DNA from: Roseithermus sacchariphilus
GTDB taxonomy: Bacteria > Bacteroidota > Rhodothermia > Rhodothermales > MEBIC09517
Reading direction: 5' to 3'
Assembly: GCA_003285105.1 (NCBI GenBank)
Contig: CP030158.1
Location: 310,001 to 374,000, forward strand
DNA length: 64,000 bases
Shown here piece after piece: positions 36,461 through 47,827 of this stretch; within the stretch, counting starts at the first letter, position 1, and every line of letters begins with the position of its first letter. The notes under the pieces were generated by a model. It saw nothing but the letters and a program-made list of their open reading frames with translations, ran no database searches and was not told the DNA's origin. Made by a program: the position numbers and the translations under genes.

Positions 36461-36738
36461 GGGATTCCCTCACGCAGCACCTGTTCTCTGAACGACAGCG
36501 GGGCCTCGGATAGATCGGTCACTTCGACCGGATACGGTACCGTACTCTCGTCCAGGGCCTCGCGGATCCTGGCCAGAACTCCCGGCCTGAGTGGCTGCTC
36601 AGGGAGCACCGCCACATCGATGTCTGATGTGCGAACGGCTTGTCCTCGTGCGAAGGAGCCGTACAGGTACACGCGGACAGGTGTCCCTTCCAACCCGCGC
36701 AGCACGACGCGCTTCACTTTTTCCAGATCGCTGTGCAT
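36448..36738 (-). CDS. mntA: MNT-domain minimal nucleotidyltransferase antitoxin
   Basis: A 96-residue minimal nucleotidyltransferase with the GSx10DxD motif in GSFARGQAVRTSDIDVAVL (about 27-43), the active site for AMPylating HepT. Stop overlaps the hepT start by 13 bases, a normal arrangement for MNT/HEPN modules. ATG at 36738 gives a compact protein; an in-frame ATG at 36792 is possible. It stands between the permease and UDP-xylose synthase genes of the polysaccharide operon. Confidence 0.88.
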   Translation of the reverse strand: MHSDLEKVKRVVLRGLEGTPVRVYLYGSFARGQAVRTSDIDVAVLPEQPLRPGVLARIREALDESTVPYPVEVTDLSEAPLSFREQVLREGIPWND

Positions 36739-36860
36739 AGCGTGGGCCCTCTTCGTTTCAAGGCGTTGTGTTCGGAACGCAGCATGAGACATCGCCCCCT
36801 GGCCTCGGCAACTGCCCGGACGTACAGCTGGCGCATCCGCGATACCCCACACCCTGTCCC

Positions 36861-37838
36861 CTACTCCGCCACCGCCATGCGATCCTTGAAATAGGCGAGG
36901 GTACGGCGCAGGCCTTCCTGGCGGCTCACCGTCGGCGTCCACCCCAGCTTCTCCCGCGCCTTCGTGATGTCCGGCTGCCGCACCTTCGGATCGTCCGCCG
37001 GCAACGGCTTGTACACGATCCGGCTCCCGCTCCCCACCAGCGACACCACCTCCTCCGCAAACGCCTTGATCGTCAGCTCCTCCGGATTCCCGATGTTCAC
37101 CGGCTCCACCTCCTCGCTCATGAGCAGCCGGTAGATCCCCTCCACCAGATCGTCCACGTAGCAGAAACTCCGCGTCTGGCTCCCGTCCCCGAACACCGTC
37201 AGATCCTCCCCCCGCAGCGCCTGGCTCATGAACGTCGGCAGCGCACGCCCGTCGTCCAGCCGCATCCGCGGCCCGTACGTGTTGAAGATCCGCACGATAC
37301 GCGTCTCGACTCCGTGGTAGCGGTGGTAGGCCATCGTCATCGCCTCGGCGAACCGCTTCGCCTCGTCGTAGACCCCGCGCAGCCCCACCGGGTTGACGTT
37401 GCCCCAGTACGTCTCCCGCTGCGGGTGCTCCAGCGGATCGCCGTAGACCTCGCTCGTCGAGGCCAGCAGAAAGCGCGCTCCCTTGGCCTTGGCCAGCCCC
37501 AGCGCCTTGTGCGTCCCCAGCGCCCCCACCTTCAGCGTCTGGATGGGCAGCTTCAGGTAGTCGATCGGCGAGGCCGGGCTGGCGAAGTGCAGCACGTAGT
37601 CGAGCGGCCCCTCGACGTAGATGTAGTTCGTCACGTCGTGCTCGATCAGGCGGAAGCCCTCGCGCCCGATCAGGTGCGCCACGTTCTCCGGCGAGCCGGT
37701 GATGAAGTTGTCCATGCAGATGACCTCGTGGCCTTCGGCCAGGAAGCGCTCGCACAGGTGGCTGCCCAGAAAGCCGGCCCCGCCCGTGATGAGCGTGCGC
37801 GGCCGTCGCGGCGTGGCGGATCCGTTCGTCTCTGACAT
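36861..37838 (-). CDS. UDP-glucuronate decarboxylase (UDP-xylose synthase)
   Basis: A 325-residue extended SDR converting UDP-glucuronate to UDP-xylose. GGAGFLGS at 19-26, the UXS hallmark [18 protein letters not shown] with the following YWGNVNPVG, and YDEAKRFAE (catalytic Tyr and Lys) are seen. [12 protein letters not shown] is near the end, as in most family members. It sits just downstream of ugd (58-bp gap), which makes its substrate, and both are consistent with one pathway. ATG 37838. Confidence 0.9.
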   Translation of the reverse strand: MSETNGSATPRRPRTLITGGAGFLGSHLCERFLAEGHEVICMDNFITGSPENVAHLIGREGFRLIEHDVTNYIYVEGPLDYVLHFASPASPIDYLKLPIQTLKVGALGTHKALGLAKAKGARFLLASTSEVYGDPLEHPQRETYWGNVNPVGLRGVYDEAKRFAEAMTMAYHRYHGVETRIVRIFNTYGPRMRLDDGRALPTFMSQALRGEDLTVFGDGSQTRSFCYVDDLVEGIYRLLMSEEVEPVNIGNPEELTIKAFAEEVVSLVGSGSRIVYKPLPADDPKVRQPDITKAREKLGWTPTVSRQEGLRRTLAYFKDRMAVAE

Positions 37839-37895
37839 AGGATGCTGGTTATGAGCTATGGGCCGTGGGGGGAGCGGCGTCTGGGCCGCGTGCCC

Positions 37896-39266
37896 TCAGC
37901 CCTGTCCGTTCGGGGAAGGCGCTGCGGGGTGGGGGCGGCCGATGGGACGGCCGATGGAATAATACTCGAAGCCGGCCTCGGCCATGCGCCCGGGGTCGTA
38001 GAGGTTACGCCCGTCGAACACGAGGGGCGTCGCCATCAGCCGGCGCATCTTGTCGAAGTCGGGTCGGCGAAATTCGTTCCACTCCGTGCAGATGACGAGC
38101 GCATCGGCCCGATGGAGGGCGCTGTAGCTGTCGGCGGCGTAGGCAATGGCGTCTCCGAGGACGGCGCGGGTGGTGTCGATGGCTTCCGGGTCGAAGGCGG
38201 TGATGCTGGCGCCGGCGTCCAGCAGGCGGCGGATGACCTCGTGGGCCGGGGCCTCGCGGACGTCGTCGGTGTTCGGCTTGAAGGCCAGCCCCCACACGGC
38301 AAAGTGCCGCCCCTCGACCGACCCGCCGAAGTGGTCGATGATGCGCTCGGCCAGCAACCGGCGCTGCCGCTGGTTGACGGCCTCGACGGCTTCGAGGATC
38401 TCGAACGTATAGCCATGCTCCCGCGCCGTGTACACGAGCGCCTTGACGTCCTTCGGGAAGCACGACCCGCCGTAGCCGATGCCGGGGTAGAGGAACTGCT
38501 TGCCGATGCGGCTGTCCAGCCCGATCCCCCGCCGGACGTGATCGACGTTGGCCCCGACGCGCTCGCACACGTTGGCCACCTCGTTCATGAAGCTGATCTT
38601 GGTAGCCAGGAAGGAGTTCGCCGCATACTTGATCATCTCGGACGAGCGCTCGTCGACCACCAGGATCGGGTTGCCCTGCCGCACGAAGGGCTCGTAGAGC
38701 TGCGTCATGATCTCGGCGGCTCGCCGGCTGCCGGTGCCGATGACCACGCGCTCGGGCTTCATGAAGTCGTCCACCGCCACGCCTTCCCGCAGGAATTCGG
38801 GGTTGGAGACGACGTCGAACCGCTCGCCGGCGACGAGCCCGTGGCCCTCCAGGATGGCCCGCACCGCATCGGCCGTCCCGACCGGCACGGTGCTCTTGTT
38901 GACGATGATCCGGTAGCCGATGGCCGGATCGGCCGCCAGGAGCCGCCCGATGTGATCGGCCACGCCCTTGACGTAGGACAGATCCGCCGAGCCGTCTTCC
39001 CCCGGCGGCGTCGGCAGCGCCAGAAAGAGGATGTCGCTGGACTGCACCGCCTCCTGGAGCGAGGTCGTGAAGAAGAGCCGTTCCTCCCGCAGGTTGCGCT
39101 CGAAGAAGACCTCCAGGCCCGGCTCGTAGATGGGCAACACGCCGCTGCGCAGCTTCTGCACCTTGCCCTCGTCGATGTCGACGCACGTGACGGTGTTGCC
39201 CATTTCGGCGAAGCACGTCCCCGACACGAGGCCGACGTACCCGGTTCCTATGATTCCGATGTTCAT
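37896..39266 (-). CDS. ugd: UDP-glucose 6-dehydrogenase
   Basis: Oxidises UDP-glucose to UDP-glucuronate using two NAD+. The 456-residue protein starts MNIGIIGTGYVGLVSGTCFA (Rossmann), with NPEFLREGVAVDDFMKPERV and the catalytic Cys in GIGYGGSCFPKDVKAL. Length is family-like. It lies right after a 134-bp heptamer repeat array (its start codon abuts the array) and before the UDP-xylose synthase gene that uses its product. A GDP-mannose dehydrogenase role is less likely, since the UXS follows. Confidence 0.91.
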   Translation of the reverse strand: MNIGIIGTGYVGLVSGTCFAEMGNTVTCVDIDEGKVQKLRSGVLPIYEPGLEVFFERNLREERLFFTTSLQEAVQSSDILFLALPTPPGEDGSADLSYVKGVADHIGRLLAADPAIGYRIIVNKSTVPVGTADAVRAILEGHGLVAGERFDVVSNPEFLREGVAVDDFMKPERVVIGTGSRRAAEIMTQLYEPFVRQGNPILVVDERSSEMIKYAANSFLATKISFMNEVANVCERVGANVDHVRRGIGLDSRIGKQFLYPGIGYGGSCFPKDVKALVYTAREHGYTFEILEAVEAVNQRQRRLLAERIIDHFGGSVEGRHFAVWGLAFKPNTDDVREAPAHEVIRRLLDAGASITAFDPEAIDTTRAVLGDAIAYAADSYSALHRADALVICTEWNEFRRPDFDKMRRLMATPLVFDGRNLYDPGRMAEAGFEYYSIGRPIGRPHPAAPSPNGQG

Positions 39267-39400
39267 GGCTGCTGGCTGTTGGCTATGGGCTGCTGGCTAT
39301 TTTGGCTGCTGACTGATCGCTGACGGCTGACGGCTGACGGCCGACGGCTGACCGCTGACGGCTGACCGCTGACGGCTGACCGCTGACGGCTGACCGCTGC
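39267..39400. repeat. Composite heptanucleotide tandem repeat, copy B
   Basis: Fills the gap between the Wzz gene stop (39404) and the ugd start (39266). First a block like GGCTGCT/GGCTATG, then about 12 units of GCTGACG or GCTGACC. Same two unit types and order, on the + strand, as copy C at 54267-54436. Copy A at 1335-1423 has the reverse orientation. Confidence 0.92.
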
Positions 39401-39403
39401 ACG

Positions 39404-40660
39404 TCACCTGGAATCGGGCGGGGCGGTGGAGGCTTCGGTTTCGGCTTCGGGGGCGGGACGAGCCGCACGGCCCTGCCCGTTCCGCCAGCGTTTCGGCAGG
39501 AACGCCGCTTTGATCTCCTCCAGCTTGCGCTGCTCGGCTTCGTCGGCGCTCTGCCGTTCGATGGCGGCGCTAACGAAGGCCATCGCCACGCCCAGCATCG
39601 TGCCCAGAATGAGGGCAAGCAGCACGATGAGCTTACGGTTGGGGCCGCTGGGCTCGAGCGGCACGGCCGGCTGCTGCAACACCGTGACCACCGGCTCGCT
39701 GCGCTGCAACTCGATCTGGGCCTGCGTGCGCTGCGCCTGCAGATCGCCGTAGAGCTGCGAGGCAAACGTCACCTGCCGCTGCAACCGGTCCCGCTCCGTC
39801 CGCAAGCGGGCCGTCTGCGGATTGGTGTTGCGGTCGTCGAACTGCGCCAGCGCCTCTTCGGCCGCCCGCAGCTGCTGCTCCGCCTCGGCGAACTGCTGTT
39901 CGATGAACGCCAGGTTTTCCCGGGCCTTCTGCGTCCGCACCGTATGCACCCGCTTGCTGAGCTGCTGCACGAAGGTCCGGGCCAGCTCGGCCGAGAGCAA
40001 CGGATCTTCCGTCGTGACGGAGATCGTCATCAGCCCCGTTTCGAGGTCGTGCGAGGTCGACACCAGACCGGCCAGCACCTTCAGGGCGGCATCCTCCTCC
40101 TCGGTCAGGAACTGAATGCCGCCGGCCTCATCCCGGATCATCAACGCCGGCGCGCCCCCCTGGATCGCCCGCACCAGCTTCCCCGGCAGGCCGAGCACGA
40201 AGGACATCGCGCGGCCGAGCCAGCTCTTCGTCTCCCGGACGTAGTCCACGAACGTGGTCTCCCGCCCGAGCTCGGCGAAGAAAAACGTGTCTCGTGCGAC
40301 GGCCAGCAGCACCTCGCGGCTCTGGACGATGCTGGGGTAGGCCTCGGGGCTGAGGCCGGTCGACATGCCGCCCAGGCTCAACCCGAAGCCCCGCAACGCC
40401 GCCAGCGCGCCGGCACCGGGCAGGCTCCCCTCGGCCGCGGCCTCCGGCACCACCTGGGCCGAGGAGGTGTACTCGGCCGAGGACAACACGGCGATGACCA
40501 GCCCGAGCGCGGTGAACCCGGCGATCACGAGGCCGATCAGCCGGCGGTGCTGCGCCAGGATCACCCCGATGTCGAGCAGCGAGATCTCTTCCTCCTCCGG
40601 CACCGGCAGGACCGGCTCCAACAGCGGCGAGGGAGGATCAGGGGGGCGGGAATGGCTCAT
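39404..40660 (-). CDS. Wzz-like polysaccharide chain-length determinant
   Basis: A 418-residue inner-membrane protein with a Wzz domain. First helix at about 36-56 (LIGLVIAGFTALGLVIAVLSS), long periplasmic part with coiled-coil (TQKARENLAFIEQQFAEAEQ; about 240-290), second helix at about 345-370, then a proline-rich cytosolic tail. No tyrosine kinase domain (Walker motifs absent), so it resembles a stand-alone PCP protein that sets chain length and links to the SLBB export protein upstream. Gap of 54 bp to that gene. Confidence 0.86.
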   Translation of the reverse strand: MSHSRPPDPPSPLLEPVLPVPEEEEISLLDIGVILAQHRRLIGLVIAGFTALGLVIAVLSSAEYTSSAQVVPEAAAEGSLPGAGALAALRGFGLSLGGMSTGLSPEAYPSIVQSREVLLAVARDTFFFAELGRETTFVDYVRETKSWLGRAMSFVLGLPGKLVRAIQGGAPALMIRDEAGGIQFLTEEEDAALKVLAGLVSTSHDLETGLMTISVTTEDPLLSAELARTFVQQLSKRVHTVRTQKARENLAFIEQQFAEAEQQLRAAEEALAQFDDRNTNPQTARLRTERDRLQRQVTFASQLYGDLQAQRTQAQIELQRSEPVVTVLQQPAVPLEPSGPNRKLIVLLALILGTMLGVAMAFVSAAIERQSADEAEQRKLEEIKAAFLPKRWRNGQGRAARPAPEAETEASTAPPDSR

Positions 40661-40714
40661 GGTTGCAAGAGACGACGGAAAAACCCGACGGAACGGTGTC
40701 CGGTCCAGAACACG

Positions 40715-43492
40715 CTAGAAAGCGCGCGCGGCCACGACGATGAGGGTGACGGCACTCGACGCGATGGCCATCACATCGGTGATGGTTTTACCGAGATCGA
40801 AGGGCTCACGCTCCCGGGGCGGCCGGCGAGTCACCCGGATCGTCGCGCCGTCTCCGACGACGGGAGTGGCCCGGAACCAGCCGGTCTTCACCTTGAGCGT
40901 GGCGCCGGAGGGCTGCGTCAGATAGACGGCTTCGGTATCGTCGAGCGTGCCGCCGGCACGGTCGAGGTAGTAGGACACCCGCCGCCCCGGCTCGTATTTG
41001 ATGAGCCCTTCCAGCCCCACGTTGCCACGCACGGCGACGGTGTTGGGCCGCGCCGGCACGATGATCTCGTCGCCCGGGGACAGGATCACGTCGTAGCGCC
41101 GGTTCCCCCGCAAGGCCCGATCCATCTCCACCACCACCTGCTCGCCGTTGCGCAGGAGCCGCCCGCCTCCGGCATAGCCGGAAGGGAGGATTCCGCCGGC
41201 GCGGCGGACTACCTCAGACAGCGTCTCATTCTGGCGCAGGAGCGTGTACTCACCGGGAAACTGGACTTCGCCCCGCACCGTGACGACCCGCTGCACCTCA
41301 AAGTCGGGCCGGGGGCGGACGTAGACGCGGTCCCGGTGCTGCAGCGGGAACGCCCGCGCTTCGAGGAGGGCCTGCTCGTCATCGTCCACGCCGAAGCGCA
41401 CGACCTCCTCGGGCAGGGCCGTGACACCGGGCAACAGCGGCACCTTGATGCTCACGGCCCGCTCCTCGCCCGTCTGGCCGTCCAGCTTCATGCGGGTGAC
41501 TTCCACCTCGGCCAGGTAGGCATCCTCGCGGAACCCCTCGGCCTGGAGGATGAGGTCCTCCAGCGTCATGTTGTCCCGGAAGCGGAACGTGCCGGGGGCC
41601 TCCACGGCCCCGCTGATGGAGACGGTGCGGTCGGTGATGCGCTCCACGCGGGCCGGATACACCCGGATCTCGTCCTCCGGGCGCAGCAGCGTATCGGCCA
41701 GGCCCCGGCCGGCCAGCGCCTCGCCCAGGTCGAAGGGGATGATCTCCTCCGTCTCGCCGTCGGGGCTGCGGCGGTACAAATCGGCCCGGTTCAGGAACAC
41801 GTCCTTCAGGAACTCCTCATCGGTCAGCCCGCCGCCCAGGAACAGCAGATCGGCCACCGTCATGTTCTCCATCCAGGGATGCGTGGCCGGGCGGAGCACC
41901 TGGCCGCTGATGCGCACCGTGCGCTCCCTCCGGAGCGCCCGTTCGGAGTAGACGACCAGGCTGTCCTGCGGGCGCAGCACCAGGTCCTGCGTGGGAACGC
42001 CCTGCAGCACCGCCTCCAGGTCGAGCGCGATGATCTCCGGCTCCAGATCGTCCTGCAGCCGGATGAGGTCGGCCCGGGCACGGTAGGCATCGCCGGTGAG
42101 CCCGTCGGCGCGCTCGATCAGGTCGCGCACGGTGCGGACCTCCGGGGTGAGCTCGTACCGGCCCGGCTTGAAGACGGCCCCCTCGATGGTCACGGCCGGG
42201 ATGCGGCTGCGGGCCGCCAGGTTTTCGGCGCTGCGGATCGAGAAGATGTGCACCTCATCGCCGTCGACCAGCTCCACGTCCTGCTCGCCGGACAGGACCG
42301 CCTGCAGGTCGAAGTCGAGCACCGTGCGGGCTACCGACGGATCGGTGCGCTCGGCGAAGGGGATGATGCGTTCGATCTGGAACTGGCGGGCGTAGGCGTC
42401 GGGCTCGAGGCCACCGGCAAAGGCCAGCAGATCCTCGAACCGCTCGCCGGGCAGCAATTCATAGATGGCCGGGCGACGCACCCGGCCCCGGATGGCGATG
42501 GTGCTCACGCGCGGGCGGACCATCACCCGATCGTTGTTCTGGAGGCGCACCTCCGCGTCGGCGTACCCTTTGAGCAGGTACTCGTAGAGGTCCACGGTGG
42601 CGATGGGGCGGCCGTTGCGGATGATGTCGACGGCGCGGAGGCTCCCACGCAGCCGCGGCCCGCCGACGCTGTAGAGGGCGTTGAAGACGGTGGAGTTGCT
42701 CGGCAGCACGTAGCCGCCCGGCCGGGCCACTTCGCCCAGGATGTAGACCTGGATGGGTCGCAGGCGGGTCAGCGTGAGGTCCATGAAGACGGTAGGCGGC
42801 TCTCCGACCAGGCCGGCATAGCTCTGCGAGAGCCACAGCCGCAGGTCTTCGCGCAGCGCCGAGAGCCGCCGGCCGGCCACGGTGAACTGCCCGACGTTGG
42901 GCACGTAGATGCGCCCCTCGGCATCGACCGGCAGGGTGTACTGCATCTCGGCCGCTCCCCACATCACCAGCCGCAGCTCGTCCTGCGGGCCGACGATGTA
43001 GGCATCGTCGACCGGGCCCACGCTGTTGGGCTGGAAGGCCTCGGGCACCCCGTCGAAGATATCATAGCCGAAGTAGGGCAGTTCCGCCCGGGCCGCGGCT
43101 GCCTTCCGGGCCGCAATGGCAGCCGCGCGCACCGTATCCTGCCGGACCACGGTCGCCTCGACGGCCTGCTCGGCGAGCTGATCGGCGAGATGATCGGTGG
43201 TATCCGGCGGGGCGGCCTGCACGTCCGTCCCCGGCTGGCCCGGCGCGGTGGTTTGTTCGATCAGCGCCTGGATCCGCGCCTCGGGCACGCCCATGCGGCG
43301 AGCAAACGCAATGGCCTCCTCGGGGTCGGTCAGATCATAGCCCTGCTCACGGGCCAGCGCCCGGGCCTGCTCCACGGTCACACCCTGCCGCTGGAGCTCT
43401 TCCCGAATGGCGGCAGGAACCTCCTGGGCCTGCCCGTTCACGGCGATGCCCAGCGCCAGCACGGCACCGAGCCACAGAGTACGAAGACGCAT
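40715..43492 (-). CDS. SLBB-domain polysaccharide export protein (large Wza-like)
   Basis: A 925-residue outer-membrane-associated protein, far longer than E. coli Wza (about 380). It has a signal peptide, an N-terminal helical region rich in acidic residues, then the polysaccharide export signature DAYIVGPQDELRLVMWG (about 170-186), and after it at least five repeats of the SLBB type (e.g. RPIQVYILGEVARPGGYVLP, RIPAVTIEGAVFKPGRYELT, RTVRISGQVLRPATHPWM, RTVSISGAVEAPGTFRF and RVVTVRGEVQFPGEYTL). The last portion ends with a hydrophobic helix. It probably forms the periplasmic and outer-membrane channel working with the Wzz protein. ATG 43492 chosen for the signal peptide. Confidence 0.87.
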   Translation of the reverse strand: MRLRTLWLGAVLALGIAVNGQAQEVPAAIREELQRQGVTVEQARALAREQGYDLTDPEEAIAFARRMGVPEARIQALIEQTTAPGQPGTDVQAAPPDTTDHLADQLAEQAVEATVVRQDTVRAAAIAARKAAAARAELPYFGYDIFDGVPEAFQPNSVGPVDDAYIVGPQDELRLVMWGAAEMQYTLPVDAEGRIYVPNVGQFTVAGRRLSALREDLRLWLSQSYAGLVGEPPTVFMDLTLTRLRPIQVYILGEVARPGGYVLPSNSTVFNALYSVGGPRLRGSLRAVDIIRNGRPIATVDLYEYLLKGYADAEVRLQNNDRVMVRPRVSTIAIRGRVRRPAIYELLPGERFEDLLAFAGGLEPDAYARQFQIERIIPFAERTDPSVARTVLDFDLQAVLSGEQDVELVDGDEVHIFSIRSAENLAARSRIPAVTIEGAVFKPGRYELTPEVRTVRDLIERADGLTGDAYRARADLIRLQDDLEPEIIALDLEAVLQGVPTQDLVLRPQDSLVVYSERALRRERTVRISGQVLRPATHPWMENMTVADLLFLGGGLTDEEFLKDVFLNRADLYRRSPDGETEEIIPFDLGEALAGRGLADTLLRPEDEIRVYPARVERITDRTVSISGAVEAPGTFRFRDNMTLEDLILQAEGFREDAYLAEVEVTRMKLDGQTGEERAVSIKVPLLPGVTALPEEVVRFGVDDDEQALLEARAFPLQHRDRVYVRPRPDFEVQRVVTVRGEVQFPGEYTLLRQNETLSEVVRRAGGILPSGYAGGGRLLRNGEQVVVEMDRALRGNRRYDVILSPGDEIIVPARPNTVAVRGNVGLEGLIKYEPGRRVSYYLDRAGGTLDDTEAVYLTQPSGATLKVKTGWFRATPVVGDGATIRVTRRPPREREPFDLGKTITDVMAIASSAVTLIVVAARAF

Positions 43493-43568
43493 CGTGGAGA
43501 TCGTGGGGAGGGAGTTCATCGGGTATGCATCCGGGGAGATCGACCGCGCCCGGCCGGCCGCGTCCAGG

Positions 43569-44747
<1,179 letters not shown>

Positions 44748-45728
44748 TCAGGCCGACTGTGTCCGCAGCGAGCGCAGGTACCAGGCATAGGTCTGTTCGA
44801 TGCCCTGCCGGAGCGGCGTCCGCGCCGTCCAGCCGAGCGTCCTCATGCGCGAGACGTCCATCAGCTTGCGCGGCGTGCCGTCGGGCCGGGTGGCGTCGTA
44901 CTGGATCGGGCTGTTCGAGCCGACGACCTCGCGGACCAGGGCGGCCAGATCGCGAATGGCGATGTCTTCGCCGACGCCCACGTTCAGCATCCCGTCCGGC
45001 GCGACCTCGTAGAGCCGCTCCTCGGGCTGTTCCAGCACGAACAGCACGGCATCGGCCAGGTCGTCGCTGTAGAGGAACTCACGCCTCGGCGTGCCGGTGC
45101 CCCAGAGCGTCACCGGCTCGTCCGGCAGCGGGTCCTCACGCCGGGCCTCGTGGAACTTGCGGATCAGCGCCGGCAGCACGTGGCTCGTCTGCAGGTCGAA
45201 GTTGTCGCCCGGCCCGTAGAGGTTCGTCGGCATCAGGCTGAGGAAGTCGACGCCGTGCTGCTTGCGGAAGGCCTGGCAGAGCTTGACGCCGGCGATCTTG
45301 GCGACGGCGTACCACTCGTTGGTGGGCTCCAGCGGGCCGGTCAGCAGGTGCTCCTCGCGCATCGGCTGCGGGGCGTGCTTCGGGTAGATGCACGACGACC
45401 CGAGAAAGACGAGGCGCCGGACGCCGGTGCGGTAGGCCGCCTGAATGACGTTGAGCTCGATGGCCAGGTTGTCCGCGATGAAATCAGCCGGATAGGTGTC
45501 GTTGGCCAGGATGCCGCCCACCCGGGCGGCAGCGACCACGACGAAGGCGGGGCGGTGTTCGTCGAAGAAGGCCTCGGTGGCGGCCTGGTTGCGCAGGTCC
45601 AGTTCCTGGCGGGTGCGCAGCAGCAGCCGGTCGTAGCCGGCCGCACGGAGGCGGCGCACCACGGCCGATCCCACGAGCCCACGGTGACCGGCCACGTAGA
45701 TCGTCTGGTCCGGAGAGGTCAGGTGCAT
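44748..45728 (-). CDS. fcl: GDP-L-fucose synthase
   Basis: Epimerises and reduces the Gmd product to GDP-L-fucose. A 326-residue SDR with VAGHRGLVGSAVV (12-24), LGSSCIYPKHAPQPM, the catalytic NEWYAVAKIAG and YGPGDNFDLQTSHV. First gene of the long minus-strand run, so its promoter must be in 45729-46023. ATG 45728 is the best N-terminus. Confidence 0.93.
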   Translation of the reverse strand: MHLTSPDQTIYVAGHRGLVGSAVVRRLRAAGYDRLLLRTRQELDLRNQAATEAFFDEHRPAFVVVAAARVGGILANDTYPADFIADNLAIELNVIQAAYRTGVRRLVFLGSSCIYPKHAPQPMREEHLLTGPLEPTNEWYAVAKIAGVKLCQAFRKQHGVDFLSLMPTNLYGPGDNFDLQTSHVLPALIRKFHEARREDPLPDEPVTLWGTGTPRREFLYSDDLADAVLFVLEQPEERLYEVAPDGMLNVGVGEDIAIRDLAALVREVVGSNSPIQYDATRPDGTPRKLMDVSRMRTLGWTARTPLRQGIEQTYAWYLRSLRTQSA

Positions 45729-46023
45729 GAAACGGGGAAGGTGAGCGGCAGGAAGAGCGGGCGCACGGTCTGCGACCCGGAGCAGGCGTCGGTCGCGGCG
45801 GGTCCGTGCGCGATCTGCCGGAGAGGAGCGCATCCTGGTCGAGGCGACTCCGTCCGTACACGAAGGTTCACGATTCGGTCAGCGGGAAAATATCTATATT
45901 GGCGGTGCCGGGTGCAACGCCGGGCGGCGCCGGCGGATCGGTGTGCGCGGCATTTCACGCAAAACTACCCGAGCCGGGGACACCCGGCCCCGCCGCGGCC
46001 GGCCGGCATCGGATCCACACTTC
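45729..46023. promoter_or_regulatory. Divergent intergenic region between fcl and aminotransferase genes
   Basis: 295 bp separating two divergent polysaccharide operons, so it must carry promoters for both directions. An AT-rich spot, AAAATATCTATATT at 45887-45900, is the most promoter-like part. No operator or RNA structure could be assigned. Confidence 0.5.
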
Positions 46024-47190
46024 ATGCCAGATTCCGGACATTCGCCCGTGACCTCGATCCCGCTGTCCCGCCCCTCCCTGAGCGAGCGAGAGCATCGGTA
46101 CGTGAACGAGGCGCTGCGCTCGGACCGGCTGGCGCTGGGACCGTTCCTGGCCGCCTTCGAGCAGCGCATGGCCGGCGTCTGCGGCACGCGGCATGCCGTG
46201 GCCGTCAGCAGCGGCACGGCGGCGCTGCACCTCATCGTGCGCGCCCTCGGCCTCGGTCCCGGCGACGAGGTCCTCACCACGCCCTTCAGCTTCGTGGCCT
46301 CGGCCAACGCCGCCCTCTACGAAGGGGCCCGCGTTCGCTTCGCGGACATCGACCCGGACACCTTCGCGCTGGATCCGGGGCAGGCGGCCCACGCCCTCAC
46401 CCCCGCCACCCGCGCCCTTCTGGCCGTCGACGTCTTCGGCGTCCCGGCCGACTGGCCGGCGCTGGCGGCGCTGGCCGAACGCCACGGCCTGCACCTGATC
46501 GACGACGCCTGCGAGGCGCTCGGAGCGCACATCGGCGGGCGGCCCGTCGGGGCCTGGGGCGCGGCGGCGGCCTTCGGCTTCTACCCGAACAAGCAGATCA
46601 CCCTCGGCGAAGGCGGCTGCATCACGACGAACGACGACGCCCTGGCGGCCCGGTGCCGCTCGCTGCGCAACCAGGGCCGCGCCGACGACGCGCGCATGGA
46701 GCACGTGGACCTGGGCTTCAACTATCGCCTCGATGAACTCTCGGCGGCCCTGGGCTGCGCCCAGCTGGAGCGGCTGGAGACGCTGCTCGCCCGCCGCGCC
46801 GCGGTGGCCGCCTGGTACGCGGAAGATCTTGCCGACCTGGCGGAAGATCTGACCCTCCCCGCCGATCCGCCGGACCGCCGCCGGAGCTGGTTCGTCTACG
46901 TCGTCCGGCTGGCGGATCACTTCCCCGCGGATGCGCGTGATCGGGTGATGCACGCCCTGCAGGCCGACGGCATCGGGTGCGCGCCCTACTTTCCCTGTAT
47001 CCACCTGCAGCCCTACTACCGCCGGCGCTTCGGCTACCGCCCCGGAGCGTTTCCCGTCGCCGAGCGCGTGGCGGCCCGCACCCTGGCCCTGCCGTTCTAC
47101 CCGGACCTGACCCGGGACGACGTCCGGCGTGTGGCGCGGGCGCTGAAGGCCGCCCTCGGGGCGTTGCACGCCGCTTCCTCGACCCGATGA
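46024..47190 (+). CDS. DegT/DnrJ/EryC1/StrS aminotransferase
   Basis: A 388-residue PLP enzyme that aminates a nucleotide-linked keto-sugar. PLP Lys190 is in FYPNKQITLGEGG; VSSGTAALHL (61-70) and LIDDACEALGA (158-168) bind the cofactor. Fits the PglE/WbpE class. It opens a plus-strand module that also holds a PglC-type transferase, an acetyltransferase and a 4,6-dehydratase, so it most likely acts in making a diamino sugar. P. gingivalis PorR, needed for A-LPS, belongs to the same family. Start at ATG 46024. Confidence 0.9.
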   Translation: MPDSGHSPVTSIPLSRPSLSEREHRYVNEALRSDRLALGPFLAAFEQRMAGVCGTRHAVAVSSGTAALHLIVRALGLGPGDEVLTTPFSFVASANAALYEGARVRFADIDPDTFALDPGQAAHALTPATRALLAVDVFGVPADWPALAALAERHGLHLIDDACEALGAHIGGRPVGAWGAAAAFGFYPNKQITLGEGGCITTNDDALAARCRSLRNQGRADDARMEHVDLGFNYRLDELSAALGCAQLERLETLLARRAAVAAWYAEDLADLAEDLTLPADPPDRRRSWFVYVVRLADHFPADARDRVMHALQADGIGCAPYFPCIHLQPYYRRRFGYRPGAFPVAERVAARTLALPFYPDLTRDDVRRVARALKAALGALHAASSTR

Positions 47191-47197
47191 CGCCGCC

Positions 47198-47823
<626 letters not shown>

Positions 47824-47827
<4 letters not shown>

